A DNA stretch of 53,202 nt from Bacteroides sp. 519 (GTDB lineage: Bacteria; Bacteroidota; Bacteroidia; Bacteroidales; Bacteroidaceae). The notes under the pieces were generated by a model. The model saw only the letters and a list, made by a program, of their open reading frames with translations, was not told the origin of the DNA and searched no databases. Made by a program: the position numbers and the translations under genes. The number at the start of each line of letters is the position of its first letter. The first letter of the stretch is position 1. The stretch is from positions 1 to 53,202 of the forward strand of contig NZ_QVMJ01000020.1 in assembly GCF_010500955.1 (NCBI RefSeq), in the 5' to 3' direction. Positions 42,421 to 51,720 of the stretch are shown here, in pieces.

Positions 42421-44676
42421 CTAATCATTTCTTATAATATCGGCCGGATTTATTCTTGATATTTTATATATACGATAGGATATTGTACAAAAAATTATCA
42501 ATATAACAAATAGGAAAGAAGCTATCCAGTATAGTGGATCTTTGTAGTCGAAAAAGACATTGAAATTGGAAGACAGCAAATTAAAGATAAAGAAACCTAT
42601 GCTGCAAACTGCAATACCAGCAATAATAAATAAACAAACATACAGTTTGCCAAAAATATAATATATATTTCTCATCTCGGCGCCATTTATTTTCCGTATT
42701 GCAATCTCTTTTTGTCTTCGTTGTGTATCTGTTGTTATAGCTCCATATAATCCCAGGATTGTAATCAGTATCGAAATTATGCTACAAGCTGTAAACAGTC
42801 CCTGTAATAAACTTTGTCCACCTGATAAATGGTCAGTTTTTAAAGTATAGATCTCAAATGTGTTATATTCAGGCAAAAAAGCTTGAATTTTTTCCTGTAA
42901 AGCAAATAAACCTTCTTGAGATTTTCCTTTTTTCATTTGAACATAAATATAGTCTGGATTTGAAATATCTGCATCCGGAATAAACGCTACCTCTTTTAGA
43001 TACCATCCTAATTCAACAGCTTCTATTGTTTGTGCTACAGGATATGTTTTATTATTAATTCGGATATAATCGACTGAATCTTTGTTTAATTTTTCAAACA
43101 ATGCTTCATTCACATAGCAGCAAGGTTCTCCTTCTTTTGGTTTTCGTTCAATAGGTACTCCCATTATATTCATATATTCAGGAGAAATATGTCGTACTAA
43201 AATATCGTGCTGTTCGTCCGAATTACTAATGTTATAGGATGATTCATTAACAAAAGTATATCCTTCAAATAAAGGTGATGAGTGAATATAATCTACTATC
43301 TCCGGGATATGTTTCTTCAAAATAACTCTTTCATTCCCCAAACGAATACATGCTATATTAGTTGTTTCGTTTTCAGTAAGATAAGGAGTTTTTATTTTCA
43401 ATGTATTTTTAGATACCAAGTAGGTTGCACCTGTAGCCAAAACAAACACTATACAAATAAAGAATTGAACACCCAGTAAAACGTTTCTTACATAATGTTT
43501 GGAGTATTTTTGCTTTACTTTTATACGAAACACACCAACCCATGCTATTAACGAACAAAACAATAGGATATAAACAAAATAGAAAACTTGTTGCCTAACC
43601 AATTCATGTAAATCTATCTCAAGTTCACGAGCTATCATGTGTGGTAGTTGATTAAGCAAATAGGGTATTAGCGTTTCTGTAAGCATCATACAAAAAAGAA
43701 ACGAGAGAATCAGAATAAATAATAATTCTGTAAACAAGATAAAGAACTGATGGCGAAGTAAAGCCCCCAATGTTTTTCGGATACTTAACTCCTTTATGCG
43801 ATTTGCAAATGCACTAATGGCTATATTTAAGAAGTTCAACAAGCCTGCCAACAGCACCAAAAGTCCAATAATTGCAACAAATAAAGCAGCAGGATTCATT
43901 TCGCGCAGCTCATGTTTATACACTAATTTAGCCTTAGCACCATTAAATTCTATCTTTCCTAATCTCTCATTCAAATCATTTATATTGATTTCGGGTTTAA
44001 GAATATAAGTATAGAAGTAACCTGCATGCTTTTCAATCTCTGCATGATGCAACATCTCAAATGATAAAGGATTGTCAAATGCATAGCTCGGATAAGGTTT
44101 CATTACTCCTACTACTGTAAAAATAATAGGAGTATCTAGTTTTTTATAAGAAACAGATTCGGAAGAGAACGTTTTACCAATGGGCGATTCTTTTCCAAAA
44201 AGTTTATTTGCCAACTGTTCTGTTATAAATACTCTATCCGGTTGTGCACTGAATTCATTAAGTGAACCTGCAATTAATTCAGGTGGATATGCTTGCACAA
44301 AATCGGCATTTACTGCTTGTGATATAATCCGGACAGTTCTTTTGGAGTCTGTATCATCTATGGTTACATTATATGGTTTTGTTGAATATTCCATTCCAAT
44401 AATGAGTTCCATATCACTGTGAAACTGTTCTGCAAACATTTTAACAACATTCTGTCGCGGGTAACTGTACTCTTCTGTATCCGGATATTGCATACGCAGA
44501 ACTGCCATCTCTTTATAGCGAGGGAAGTCGCTATCGCTTCTATATAATGCACGCATAAAATATGTACAGATAGAGAAACAAAGAATACCAGCAGTAATAC
44601 CTAAAACACTTACTATTGTTTGCGATTTATGTTTTAGCAAATTGCGAAGAGCTATTTTAACATAATGTAGAATCAT
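42421..44676 (-). CDS. MacB/FtsX-type ABC permease
   Basis: A 751-residue permease with the duplicated layout seen in Bacteroidota: TM1 (about 20-40), a large periplasmic MacB-PCD domain (to about 270), an FtsX-type TM set (KELSIRKTLGALLRHQFFILFTELL), a second periplasmic domain (about 420-640), and a second FtsX set (QKEIAIRKINGAEMRNIYYIFGK) ending SRINPADIIRND. No ATPase domain is fused. It would work with the ATPase, adaptor and TolC-like protein in this operon. Substrate is unknown; antimicrobial peptides or envelope lipids are possibilities from the family. Confidence 0.9.
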   Translation of the reverse strand: MILHYVKIALRNLLKHKSQTIVSVLGITAGILCFSICTYFMRALYRSDSDFPRYKEMAVLRMQYPDTEEYSYPRQNVVKMFAEQFHSDMELIIGMEYSTKPYNVTIDDTDSKRTVRIISQAVNADFVQAYPPELIAGSLNEFSAQPDRVFITEQLANKLFGKESPIGKTFSSESVSYKKLDTPIIFTVVGVMKPYPSYAFDNPLSFEMLHHAEIEKHAGYFYTYILKPEININDLNERLGKIEFNGAKAKLVYKHELREMNPAALFVAIIGLLVLLAGLLNFLNIAISAFANRIKELSIRKTLGALLRHQFFILFTELLFILILSFLFCMMLTETLIPYLLNQLPHMIARELEIDLHELVRQQVFYFVYILLFCSLIAWVGVFRIKVKQKYSKHYVRNVLLGVQFFICIVFVLATGATYLVSKNTLKIKTPYLTENETTNIACIRLGNERVILKKHIPEIVDYIHSSPLFEGYTFVNESSYNISNSDEQHDILVRHISPEYMNIMGVPIERKPKEGEPCCYVNEALFEKLNKDSVDYIRINNKTYPVAQTIEAVELGWYLKEVAFIPDADISNPDYIYVQMKKGKSQEGLFALQEKIQAFLPEYNTFEIYTLKTDHLSGGQSLLQGLFTACSIISILITILGLYGAITTDTQRRQKEIAIRKINGAEMRNIYYIFGKLYVCLFIIAGIAVCSIGFFIFNLLSSNFNVFFDYKDPLYWIASFLFVILIIFCTISYRIYKISRINPADIIRND

Positions 44677-44693
44677 AATATATTGATTTTAAT

Positions 44694-44858
44694 TTATTCT
44701 CCTTTTAAAACTTTGGCTGGATTTTGTTGCACTGCTTTCAAAACAGGATGAAGTACACTTAAGAAAACAACTAACGAAATTCCTATAAAAATAAACAGGT
44801 ATAACCATACATTAATATCTGTTTGGCGCACATAGGTTTCTAACCAGGTTTCGGATTG
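44694..44858 (-). pseudogene. C-terminal remnant of a third FtsX-type permease
   Basis: The minus strand here reads open for about 54 codons without a start, ending in WLYLFIFIGISLVVFLSV, then VLKAVQQNPAKVLKGE and a stop. This is the last TM helix and the Asn-Pro-Ala tail of an FtsX-type permease, like ENPAEVVKSE at the end of the upstream gene. An in-frame stop at 44859 closes it upstream. It is a relic of a duplicated permease gene lying between the two intact ones. Confidence 0.75.
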
Positions 44859-44891
44859 TTATTTTCAGGTAGTGTTTTATCATGGTTATTA

Positions 44892-47285
44892 TTATTCAGA
44901 TTTAACTACCTCTGCCGGATTCTCTGAAGATACTTTTAAAATATGCCCCAATATCGTGAGCAGTACAAATAATGTAGACAATGCAATTACTATTATCAAC
45001 TCGCCCCAGCCTATTGGTGCCCGATAAGAAAATTGCTGAATCCACTTATGTATAAAATACCATGAGAAAGGGATAAAGAGTATATTAGCCACCACTACAA
45101 TACGCAGATATTCACAGATAAACATCCGGATGATATTTCTGGTACTTCCACCCATTACCTTACGTACAGCAACTTCTTTACGGCGGCGTTGCATGGTTGA
45201 ATAGGATATGGAATATATCCCGAAAAGTGAAATTATTACAGAAAGTATGGCTAATAATACAAACAGCCGCAGGCTACCTTCTTCTGATTTATGTAATTGA
45301 CTGAAAATTTCATTCATGGTATATATCTCAGGTTCAGGATCAACATCCAAAGCTTGCTTTTTAAATGCAGCACGAATTTGTTTAATACCTTCATTTTCTT
45401 TATCCTCAGGAACTCTAACAAAGTAGGTATAACTACCATAACGGTTAGACACTTGTTCTATTATTTGAGGAAGTATGGGATTACGAAAACTTGCCGACTG
45501 GAAGTTTTTTATAATACCTACCACTGTAATGTCCTTCATTAAAAACGTTCCGTTTTGCATCATTCCGTTCCAACGCTGTATGGTGCCTCCTACAATATTA
45601 TCAATCCCTATTATGCGGGCAGCTTCCTCATTAATCAAAACCTGTTTACCATTGGCATACCTGTCTTTTGATAGTTCCAAAGTTCCAAACATCTCTCCCT
45701 CTACAATATCCAGTTCAAATGTGCGAACAAACTCACTGTCGGCATCTATTATTTGAAAATTAGGTTTATAATCTTCTGGTTTCCCCTCCCAATTTACCAA
45801 ATTGGTAACATAAGGTTCATGACTGTATCTAAGTATTCCGGCTCCGGTAAAATTTGTGATTAATGGAATGGATTCAAACTCGCGAACAGTGGCCTCACGA
45901 TCTCTATTTGTCATGATAAAATAGATTAGTCCATTTTTCTTAAATCCTAGATCTTTATTCATCATGTAATATACTTGATGACTGATACAAAGTGCACAGA
46001 ACATAAATGCCACACAAATACCCATCTGAAAAATCATTCCTACATTGCGAACAAAACCAATTTGATGAGCTTGTACACCACCAGACAGTTGCAAGGCTGA
46101 TCTCCGAATAAAAGCTAACAACGAAGGAAGCGAGATAAGAATAATTATTAATAAACTTATGAAATATGTGATAAGAAAATTACTCCATAAATAGTTCGTT
46201 TCTACTTTTATATCAAACACTTTAATAAAGAGTGGTAGCAAGAGTTCGATAAGGCAACAAGACAGAATTAATATGAAAACGAACTGAATTACAACTTCCA
46301 TGAGTAGTTGAAATACCAGAGAAATTCTTCCTGCACCTATCGAGTGTCGAAGCCTCATTTCTTTTATTCTGTTATAAATGTTATTGACCCATAAATTAAT
46401 GAAATTAAATAGGACGCAAACCAATAAAATAAATGTAGCAACAACAAAAATACGGATGTAGTTGATATTAAAGGAGTGGTCAGTACCTAATGTGTGTCGT
46501 ACAGCAGTTAGCGTAACTGCTTCCAATTGAAGACCTGTATTGTAATTATTGTCCACAAGATAATTCACTAATTTATCTTTAAATTTGGTCTTATCACTTT
46601 TGGTATTCAAACATACATATAGCTTTACCTCATTTTGCTTCCACCTTAGATTTTCGGGAATATGATGAGCATGTTTGCGGGTCATTACATCTGTATGGAA
46701 AGCTTCTACATGATGAAACATTGAGTTTTCCGGGTAATCATCTATTACACTAACTACCTCTAAATAATCAGTATATCCACCTGTTATTTTTACATTTAAA
46801 GCTTCTTCGGGCGAACCGAAGTTCTTTATTGCATATGATCTGGTTATGATAAGATCTTCATCCTTCGCCCCCAATCCAGTTTGTTGTCCACAAATTACAT
46901 TGGGTGGAAAATATTCAAAAAAAGATTCATCGATAAATTCCTCTTCAGCTTCGCTCAATAACCTCTCATCTACCTTGAAATTGCTTCCAAATCTTTCATA
47001 AAGTGGAATAATTTGTTCTACCTCAGGAAAATCTCTTTTAAGTGCCTCAATTAGTACAAAAGGTAACCTATCAGTTTTTTTTCCGGTTTGAGTTTCAATA
47101 CCAATTATTTCGTATATATCGGTCGACCGTGGAAAAAAACTATCGTAAGATGTTTCATATTTAAACCACTGATAACCAAATATAAAACTAATCAATCCAA
47201 TAGAAATTCCTATAATATTGATTATACTTTGAAGTTTATACTTTACTATATTGCGAAACGCATTTTTGATGTAATGTAGTAACAT
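44892..47285 (-). CDS. MacB/FtsX-type ABC permease
   Basis: A 797-residue permease with the same double MacB-PCD/FtsX layout as the gene at 42421. TM1 is at about 20-40, the first FtsX set contains EMRLRHSIGAGRISLVFQLLMEVV (as EMRLRHSIGAG), and the second has RRRKEVAVRKVMGGSTRNIIRMF and the tail SSENPAEVVKSE. The two genes are paralogues with limited identity, so they probably form a heteromeric or dual-substrate system with the single ATPase. It follows the adaptor gene by 30 bp. Confidence 0.9.
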   Translation of the reverse strand: MLLHYIKNAFRNIVKYKLQSIINIIGISIGLISFIFGYQWFKYETSYDSFFPRSTDIYEIIGIETQTGKKTDRLPFVLIEALKRDFPEVEQIIPLYERFGSNFKVDERLLSEAEEEFIDESFFEYFPPNVICGQQTGLGAKDEDLIITRSYAIKNFGSPEEALNVKITGGYTDYLEVVSVIDDYPENSMFHHVEAFHTDVMTRKHAHHIPENLRWKQNEVKLYVCLNTKSDKTKFKDKLVNYLVDNNYNTGLQLEAVTLTAVRHTLGTDHSFNINYIRIFVVATFILLVCVLFNFINLWVNNIYNRIKEMRLRHSIGAGRISLVFQLLMEVVIQFVFILILSCCLIELLLPLFIKVFDIKVETNYLWSNFLITYFISLLIIILISLPSLLAFIRRSALQLSGGVQAHQIGFVRNVGMIFQMGICVAFMFCALCISHQVYYMMNKDLGFKKNGLIYFIMTNRDREATVREFESIPLITNFTGAGILRYSHEPYVTNLVNWEGKPEDYKPNFQIIDADSEFVRTFELDIVEGEMFGTLELSKDRYANGKQVLINEEAARIIGIDNIVGGTIQRWNGMMQNGTFLMKDITVVGIIKNFQSASFRNPILPQIIEQVSNRYGSYTYFVRVPEDKENEGIKQIRAAFKKQALDVDPEPEIYTMNEIFSQLHKSEEGSLRLFVLLAILSVIISLFGIYSISYSTMQRRRKEVAVRKVMGGSTRNIIRMFICEYLRIVVVANILFIPFSWYFIHKWIQQFSYRAPIGWGELIIVIALSTLFVLLTILGHILKVSSENPAEVVKSE

Positions 47286-47315
47286 AATATTTCAGTTGTA
47301 TAAGTTTATCGTATT

Positions 47316-48572
47316 TTATTTCAATATCAACTCCTGTGCTTCTCCAAAGTTATCATATCCCGAAACAATGACCAAATCGCCTGGTTGTAAACCATCAGCA
47401 ATTTCGTATTGCTGCGGATTTTGCCGACCAATTGAAATCGGTACGCGCACTGCCTTCGTACGGGTTTTATCCACTTTATATATCCATTGCCCTCCGGTTG
47501 ACTGATAAAAATTTCCACGGGGCATAACTAATGCATCTTCCGGCTGCCCTAATTCTATTTGTACACGGAAACTTTTGCCTACGCGTACATTCTCGGGCAT
47601 TTCATCTGTAAAAACCAAATCTACAGCAAAAGTGCGATCTTTAATCTCGGGCACTACTTTGGTTATTTTTAAAGGAAATCTTTTTCCCTGATAGCTTACA
47701 GTTGCAGGCAAACCAGTAATAATACGGTCTATGTAGTATTCGCTTAACGAAGTACTAATTTTAAATTGATCGAGTACTTTTATTTCGGCAATACTCTCAT
47801 TGGTACCAACTAATTGACCAGGAGTAACCTTAACAAAGCTAAGCTGACCGTTTATGGGGGCTTTAATTATCAAGTCGTCCAAACGATCTTTAATCCGTTC
47901 ATATTTTTTTCTTTCTCGTTCTCTGTCGTTTAACAGAAGATCTTTACGGATTATGGTCATTACAGAATCGTGTTGCAAACTTTCGCGTTGAAGCTCCGCA
48001 TTTTTTAGTTTAAAGTTATATTCATCTTCGGATACAGCCAGTTGAGCCTTGCTTTTAATACCCATTTGAAACTCTTCTTTATCAAGTTCAAAGCTTTTTT
48101 TTAAGCGTGCCAGTTCATAATCGGTTTGCATGGCTTGTTGCTTGAGGTTCAGGCTTTTTTGTTCCATCTCAATTTCTTTTTCACGGTACGAAATGAGTTG
48201 CTTTTCCCAATCGTCGCGCTGGTCCTCAATGGTTCGCAGTAAATCCGGATTAGAGAGTACCAGTATAGTATCTCCTTTCTTTAGCAGGCTTCCCTCCTCT
48301 CCTACAATCCGATCAACACTTCCGGCCTCCCTGCTGTTTATTTTTATGGTGAGTATAGGCTGTACAATACCTTCTACATCTACATATTCCATAAATTTGT
48401 TATTAGCAACTTCGACTATTTGTATTTTATCTGAATCAATACGCAGTTTACGTGGTCCTACCGAAAGGGATATTACATAGATAAGGAAAGCAATAAATAT
48501 AATGCCGCCGGCGAGATAATATTTATATCGTATGTACCACGGCTTCTTTTCAATCTTTATATCCATATTCAT
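47316..48572 (-). CDS. HlyD-family periplasmic adaptor
   Basis: A 418-residue membrane-fusion protein. It has a short cytoplasmic N-terminus, one TM helix (about residues 18-38), a lipoyl/barrel half (VDVEGIVQPILTIKINSREAGSV), a long alpha-hairpin rich in Glu, Lys and Gln (about 100-215), then the second barrel half (IKAPINGQLSFVKVTPGQLV) and a membrane-proximal C-terminus. It would bridge the FtsX-type permeases and the TolC-like channel. I chose the ATG at 48572; the upstream GTG lies inside a dispersed repeat. Confidence 0.92.
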   Translation of the reverse strand: MNMDIKIEKKPWYIRYKYYLAGGIIFIAFLIYVISLSVGPRKLRIDSDKIQIVEVANNKFMEYVDVEGIVQPILTIKINSREAGSVDRIVGEEGSLLKKGDTILVLSNPDLLRTIEDQRDDWEKQLISYREKEIEMEQKSLNLKQQAMQTDYELARLKKSFELDKEEFQMGIKSKAQLAVSEDEYNFKLKNAELQRESLQHDSVMTIIRKDLLLNDRERERKKYERIKDRLDDLIIKAPINGQLSFVKVTPGQLVGTNESIAEIKVLDQFKISTSLSEYYIDRIITGLPATVSYQGKRFPLKITKVVPEIKDRTFAVDLVFTDEMPENVRVGKSFRVQIELGQPEDALVMPRGNFYQSTGGQWIYKVDKTRTKAVRVPISIGRQNPQQYEIADGLQPGDLVIVSGYDNFGEAQELILK

Positions 48573-48580
48573 TTTTAATT

Positions 48581-48685
48581 TAGCCACAGATAACGTAGGA
48601 TTGCACGGATTTTAAATGCACGGATAAATTCAGATTAAAATAATCCGTGTTTATAAATCCGTGCAATCTGCGTTATCTGCGGCTA
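48581..48685. repeat. CACGGAT-type dispersed palindrome, copy 3
   Basis: Outer arms TAGCC/GGCTA and inner words CACGGATTTTAAATGCACGGAT (as CACGGAT twice) pair with AATCCGTG words on the right. It is related to copies at 6722 and 21319 but with diverged ends. It fills the gap between the TolC-like and adaptor genes inside the operon, so its RNA can form a hairpin there. Confidence 0.8.
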
Positions 48686-48693
48686 TTTTTAAT

Positions 48694-50163
48694 TTATAAA
48701 TTCTCCAAATCAGCTTTTAATTCATGGTTATGCTCAAAATCGTAAAGCGTAATGCTACGAAGTGTATAATACAAACTCCAGTACTTATACAGGGAAGTAA
48801 CATAATTCCTTCGGGCTGAATCTTTTTCGGTTATAGATGCATTCAAATCAAGAATGGTTGATTTTCCCAGAATATAGAGCCTGCGTGCCACATCATGCCT
48901 GCGTTGAGCTGTTTGGTTTGTTCTTTCTGCAATTTGTACCCTTTGTGCCTGTAGATTGAATTGTTTCACCAGTTTCCGGACATTTAAATCAAAGTCCATC
49001 CTGTCCTGGTCTACTTGCGTATATACCAGGTCACGGCGTGATTTGGCGACTCTCACTTTGCCTTTTCCCCGTCCCCAGTCAAGTATGGGCAATGTAAGAC
49101 CAAGACTTATCAATTGCTGATCTAATGGGTCCTTATATGCATCCCGCAGTTTATCTCCTGTTTGGGTAAGGCCAAAACGAATATAAATATCAGCTTTGAA
49201 CCCTGCCGATGCTTTTGCCTGTGCCACAGCACTCTCGCTTTCAAACTTTCGCCGTATCATATTCTGAATTTCAGGGCTGTTTGTCTGTGCCTTCATAATG
49301 GCTTCGTCCAAAGGAATCCAAAACTGCGGAACATGCTGATCTATTGCTACCTGTAATTCCACATCTTCCTGCATCCCTAAATATGAACGTAAACTTTGCA
49401 TGGCATTCTCCACTTCAATCTGGGCATTCATCCGGTTTGTCTCTTCGGTAAGTCTGTTTAATTCAAGTTGTAACATTTCGTTCTCGGTAATGGTACCTAT
49501 GCTGTATCTGCCTTGTGCATATTGATAAAGAGTATCTGCATTGGCGTAATTTGTAGAAGCTGTTTCAAAATTACTTTGAGCTGTTGCCAAAGCAAAAAAA
49601 CGGTCGGTAGCCCGTACTGCTACCAGTTCTAAAGTTTCCAGATATGTTTTTTGTGCTTCCACATAGCGAACCGGCTCTATTTTCTTATCCCACTTTAGTG
49701 CATTATAACCAAATAAAGTTTGACTATAACCGAATATAAAAGGAGAAGTTTGCCATGAGGTTGTTTTATCCGAACGCATATCCAGCCGTTGGGCATTTGT
49801 TTCAACGAAAAAACTCCCACCTGTCCATGCTACGTTTTGTGTGAGTGTTAGAGATAAATCCGCCGAAAGTACATTCTGTTCCACAAACTTTATAGTTCCA
49901 TCTGCCATAGTAATTTTATTTATGGCCCGGTTAAGATATGGATTTGAAGTTAAGGTAAGAAACGGCAGATAGTTTGCCTTATATGATTTGTAGTTCCAAT
50001 ATTCGGAACGAAAACCATGCCGTGCCGTTTGTGCATCGGGCGAGTGCTGTTGTGCGCGCTCTATCGTTTCTTTTAATGAAAGGTTCATAACCGAAGACTG
50101 AGCCCAAAGAGGATTAACCACAACAGGAAACAAAATAAAATATATCAGCTGTTTGATTGTCAT
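48694..50163 (-). CDS. TolC-family outer-membrane efflux protein
   Basis: A 489-residue OEP/TolC-type channel with a signal peptide (residues 1-21, ending LWAQ) and the two repeated OEP halves. The helical regions contain ETIERAQQHSPDAQTARHG near the start and QISLGLTLPILDWGRGKGKVRVAKSR (as LTLPILDWGRGKGKV) near residue 360. The ATG at 50163 starts the signal peptide; the in-frame TTG at 50181 lies upstream. A sigma-54-like promoter 26 bp before the ATG suggests control by the divergent regulator. First gene of the efflux operon. Confidence 0.92.
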   Translation of the reverse strand: MTIKQLIYFILFPVVVNPLWAQSSVMNLSLKETIERAQQHSPDAQTARHGFRSEYWNYKSYKANYLPFLTLTSNPYLNRAINKITMADGTIKFVEQNVLSADLSLTLTQNVAWTGGSFFVETNAQRLDMRSDKTTSWQTSPFIFGYSQTLFGYNALKWDKKIEPVRYVEAQKTYLETLELVAVRATDRFFALATAQSNFETASTNYANADTLYQYAQGRYSIGTITENEMLQLELNRLTEETNRMNAQIEVENAMQSLRSYLGMQEDVELQVAIDQHVPQFWIPLDEAIMKAQTNSPEIQNMIRRKFESESAVAQAKASAGFKADIYIRFGLTQTGDKLRDAYKDPLDQQLISLGLTLPILDWGRGKGKVRVAKSRRDLVYTQVDQDRMDFDLNVRKLVKQFNLQAQRVQIAERTNQTAQRRHDVARRLYILGKSTILDLNASITEKDSARRNYVTSLYKYWSLYYTLRSITLYDFEHNHELKADLENL

Positions 50164-50188
50164 ATAATTAATTTTATACAACTATTGT

Positions 50189-50205
50189 ATCAAACGCCAT
50201 ACCAA
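50189..50205 (-). promoter_or_regulatory. Candidate sigma-54 promoter of the efflux operon
   Basis: On the minus strand, TGGTAT-GGCGT-TTGAT compares with TGGCAC-N5-TTGCW: the GG at -25/-24, TTG at -15 to -13 and the spacing agree, while the -12 C is A. Predicted start near 50178, 15 nt before the ATG. No TAnnTTTG box is found on this strand between 50164 and 50260. Confidence 0.5.
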
Positions 50206-50260
50206 ACACATAATAAATTAAATATCAACAACTTAACATAAAGATAAGACAGTGTACCGC

Positions 50261-50295
50261 GTGCGATTATGCACGAATTGCGTGCGTATACGCAC
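50261..50295. promoter_or_regulatory. Paired palindromic operator/enhancer (GTGCG-N4-GCAC)
   Basis: GTGCGATTATGCAC (50261-50274) and the perfect palindrome GTGCGTATACGCAC (50282-50295) have centres exactly 21 bp apart, two helical turns. They lie about 90 and 111 bp upstream of the predicted sigma-54 start and just upstream of the regulator's own -7 box. This is the expected place for an enhancer bound by an NtrC-type protein. Confidence 0.6.
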
Positions 50296-50318
50296 ATACA
50301 ACACGTTGTTATAATACT

Positions 50319-50326
50319 TATCTTTG
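50319..50326 (+). promoter_or_regulatory. Bacteroidota -7 box for the regulator-kinase operon
   Basis: TATCTTTG fits the consensus exactly, 30 bp before the regulator ATG at 50356. The expected -33 region (about 50297) has no TTTG and adjoins the second palindrome, which suggests autoregulation. Confidence 0.5.
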
Positions 50327-50355
50327 TAGCATTCCGATACATATATAAAAAGGTT

Positions 50356-51720
50356 ATGAATAAAGAAGGTAAAATATTAATTGTTGATGATAATGAAGAT
50401 GTTCTTTTTGCTCTAAACTTGTTACTGGAACCCTATTTTGAAAAGATTAAGGTTGCAGTAACTCCTGATAAGATCCCCCATTTCATGTCTACTTTCGATC
50501 CGGATATAATACTCCTTGACATGAACTTCGGTAGAGATGCCATCAGTGGGCAGGAAGGATTACAAAGTCTGGAAAAGATTTTGGAAATTGACCCTCATGC
50601 TGTTGTGATATTTATGACAGCTTATGCCGATACAGAAAAAGCAGTCAAAGCTATCAAGGCAGGAGCTACAGATTTTATTTCAAAACCGTGGGAAAAGGAG
50701 AAATTACTTGCTACCTTATCTTCCGGCTTAAAATTGCGTTTGTCTCGCCGGGAAGTTTCAACTTTAAAGGAAAAAGTAGAGATATTAGCCGGAACGGGTA
50801 GTCTTGATACGGAGATTATCGGCGAATCATCTGCTATGCGCGAGGTTTTCAATACTGTTGAAAAATTAAGTGACACAGATGCTAATATCCTTATTTTAGG
50901 TGAGAATGGAACGGGAAAGGATGTTATTGCACGATTGCTCTGCCAATATTCGCCTCGTAATAACAAACCTTTTATTACAATTGATTTGGGAAGTATTCCT
51001 GAGCAACTATTTGAAAGTGAACTTTTTGGATATGAAAAGGGCGCATTTACAGATGCAAAAAAGCCCAAGCCGGGAAGAATGGAAATAGCCACAGGAGGAA
51101 CCCTCTTTCTGGACGAAATAGGAAATCTTTCATTGCCAATGCAGGCTAAACTTCTTACTGCCATCGAGAAACAACAAATCAGCAGATTGGGTAGTACGTA
51201 TATGCAACCAATTGATGTACGCTTAATTAGTGCTACGAATGGTAATATTCATCAGATGGTAGATACAGGGATGTTCAGGCAGGATTTATTGTATCGTATA
51301 AATACGATTGAAATACATATCCCTCCGCTTCGCGAAAGAGGAAACGATATTATATTGCTGGCAGAATACTTCCTGAAACGATTTACCAATAAGTATAAAA
51401 AGGAAATACATGGCTTTACCCGGGAAGCTAAGAACAAATTATTAAAGTATGGATGGCCGGGTAATGTACGCGAACTTCAACACACCATTGAACGTACTGT
51501 GATATTGAGTGACAACCTGACGATACGTCCGGAAAACTTTGTTTTCCAAACTACCCAACAACAAAAGTCGAAAGATGAGGTTCTGAACCTTGAACAATTG
51601 GAGAAGCAGGCTATTGAACGTGCTATGCGATTGAGCGAAGGGAATGTTTCGAAGGCTGCCAGTTACCTGGGTATTACCCGCTTTGCTTTATATAGGAAAC
51701 TAGAAAAACTAGGCTTATGA
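50356..51720 (+). CDS. NtrC-family sigma-54-dependent response regulator
   Basis: A 454-residue regulator with three domains. The receiver (1-120) has the acidic pair Asp11-Asp12, phospho-acceptor Asp55 and Lys110. The AAA+ domain has Walker A GENGTGKD (about 186), a GAFTDA loop in place of canonical GAFTGA, and Walker B GGTLFLDEIG. A Fis-type helix-turn-helix closes the protein (GNVSKAASYLGITRFALYRKL). The ATG at 50356 is preferred; the in-frame ATG at 50269 would run through the operator palindromes. Its stop overlaps the kinase start. Probable target: the divergent efflux operon. Confidence 0.93.
   Translation: MNKEGKILIVDDNEDVLFALNLLLEPYFEKIKVAVTPDKIPHFMSTFDPDIILLDMNFGRDAISGQEGLQSLEKILEIDPHAVVIFMTAYADTEKAVKAIKAGATDFISKPWEKEKLLATLSSGLKLRLSRREVSTLKEKVEILAGTGSLDTEIIGESSAMREVFNTVEKLSDTDANILILGENGTGKDVIARLLCQYSPRNNKPFITIDLGSIPEQLFESELFGYEKGAFTDAKKPKPGRMEIATGGTLFLDEIGNLSLPMQAKLLTAIEKQQISRLGSTYMQPIDVRLISATNGNIHQMVDTGMFRQDLLYRINTIEIHIPPLRERGNDIILLAEYFLKRFTNKYKKEIHGFTREAKNKLLKYGWPGNVRELQHTIERTVILSDNLTIRPENFVFQTTQQQKSKDEVLNLEQLEKQAIERAMRLSEGNVSKAASYLGITRFALYRKLEKLGL

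Noticed and set aside
50269..50355. N-terminal extension of the response regulator from an ATG at 50269
   Set aside because: It would place coding sequence over two palindromes and a -7 box; receiver domains normally begin a few residues before the ILIVDD strand, as with the ATG at 50356.
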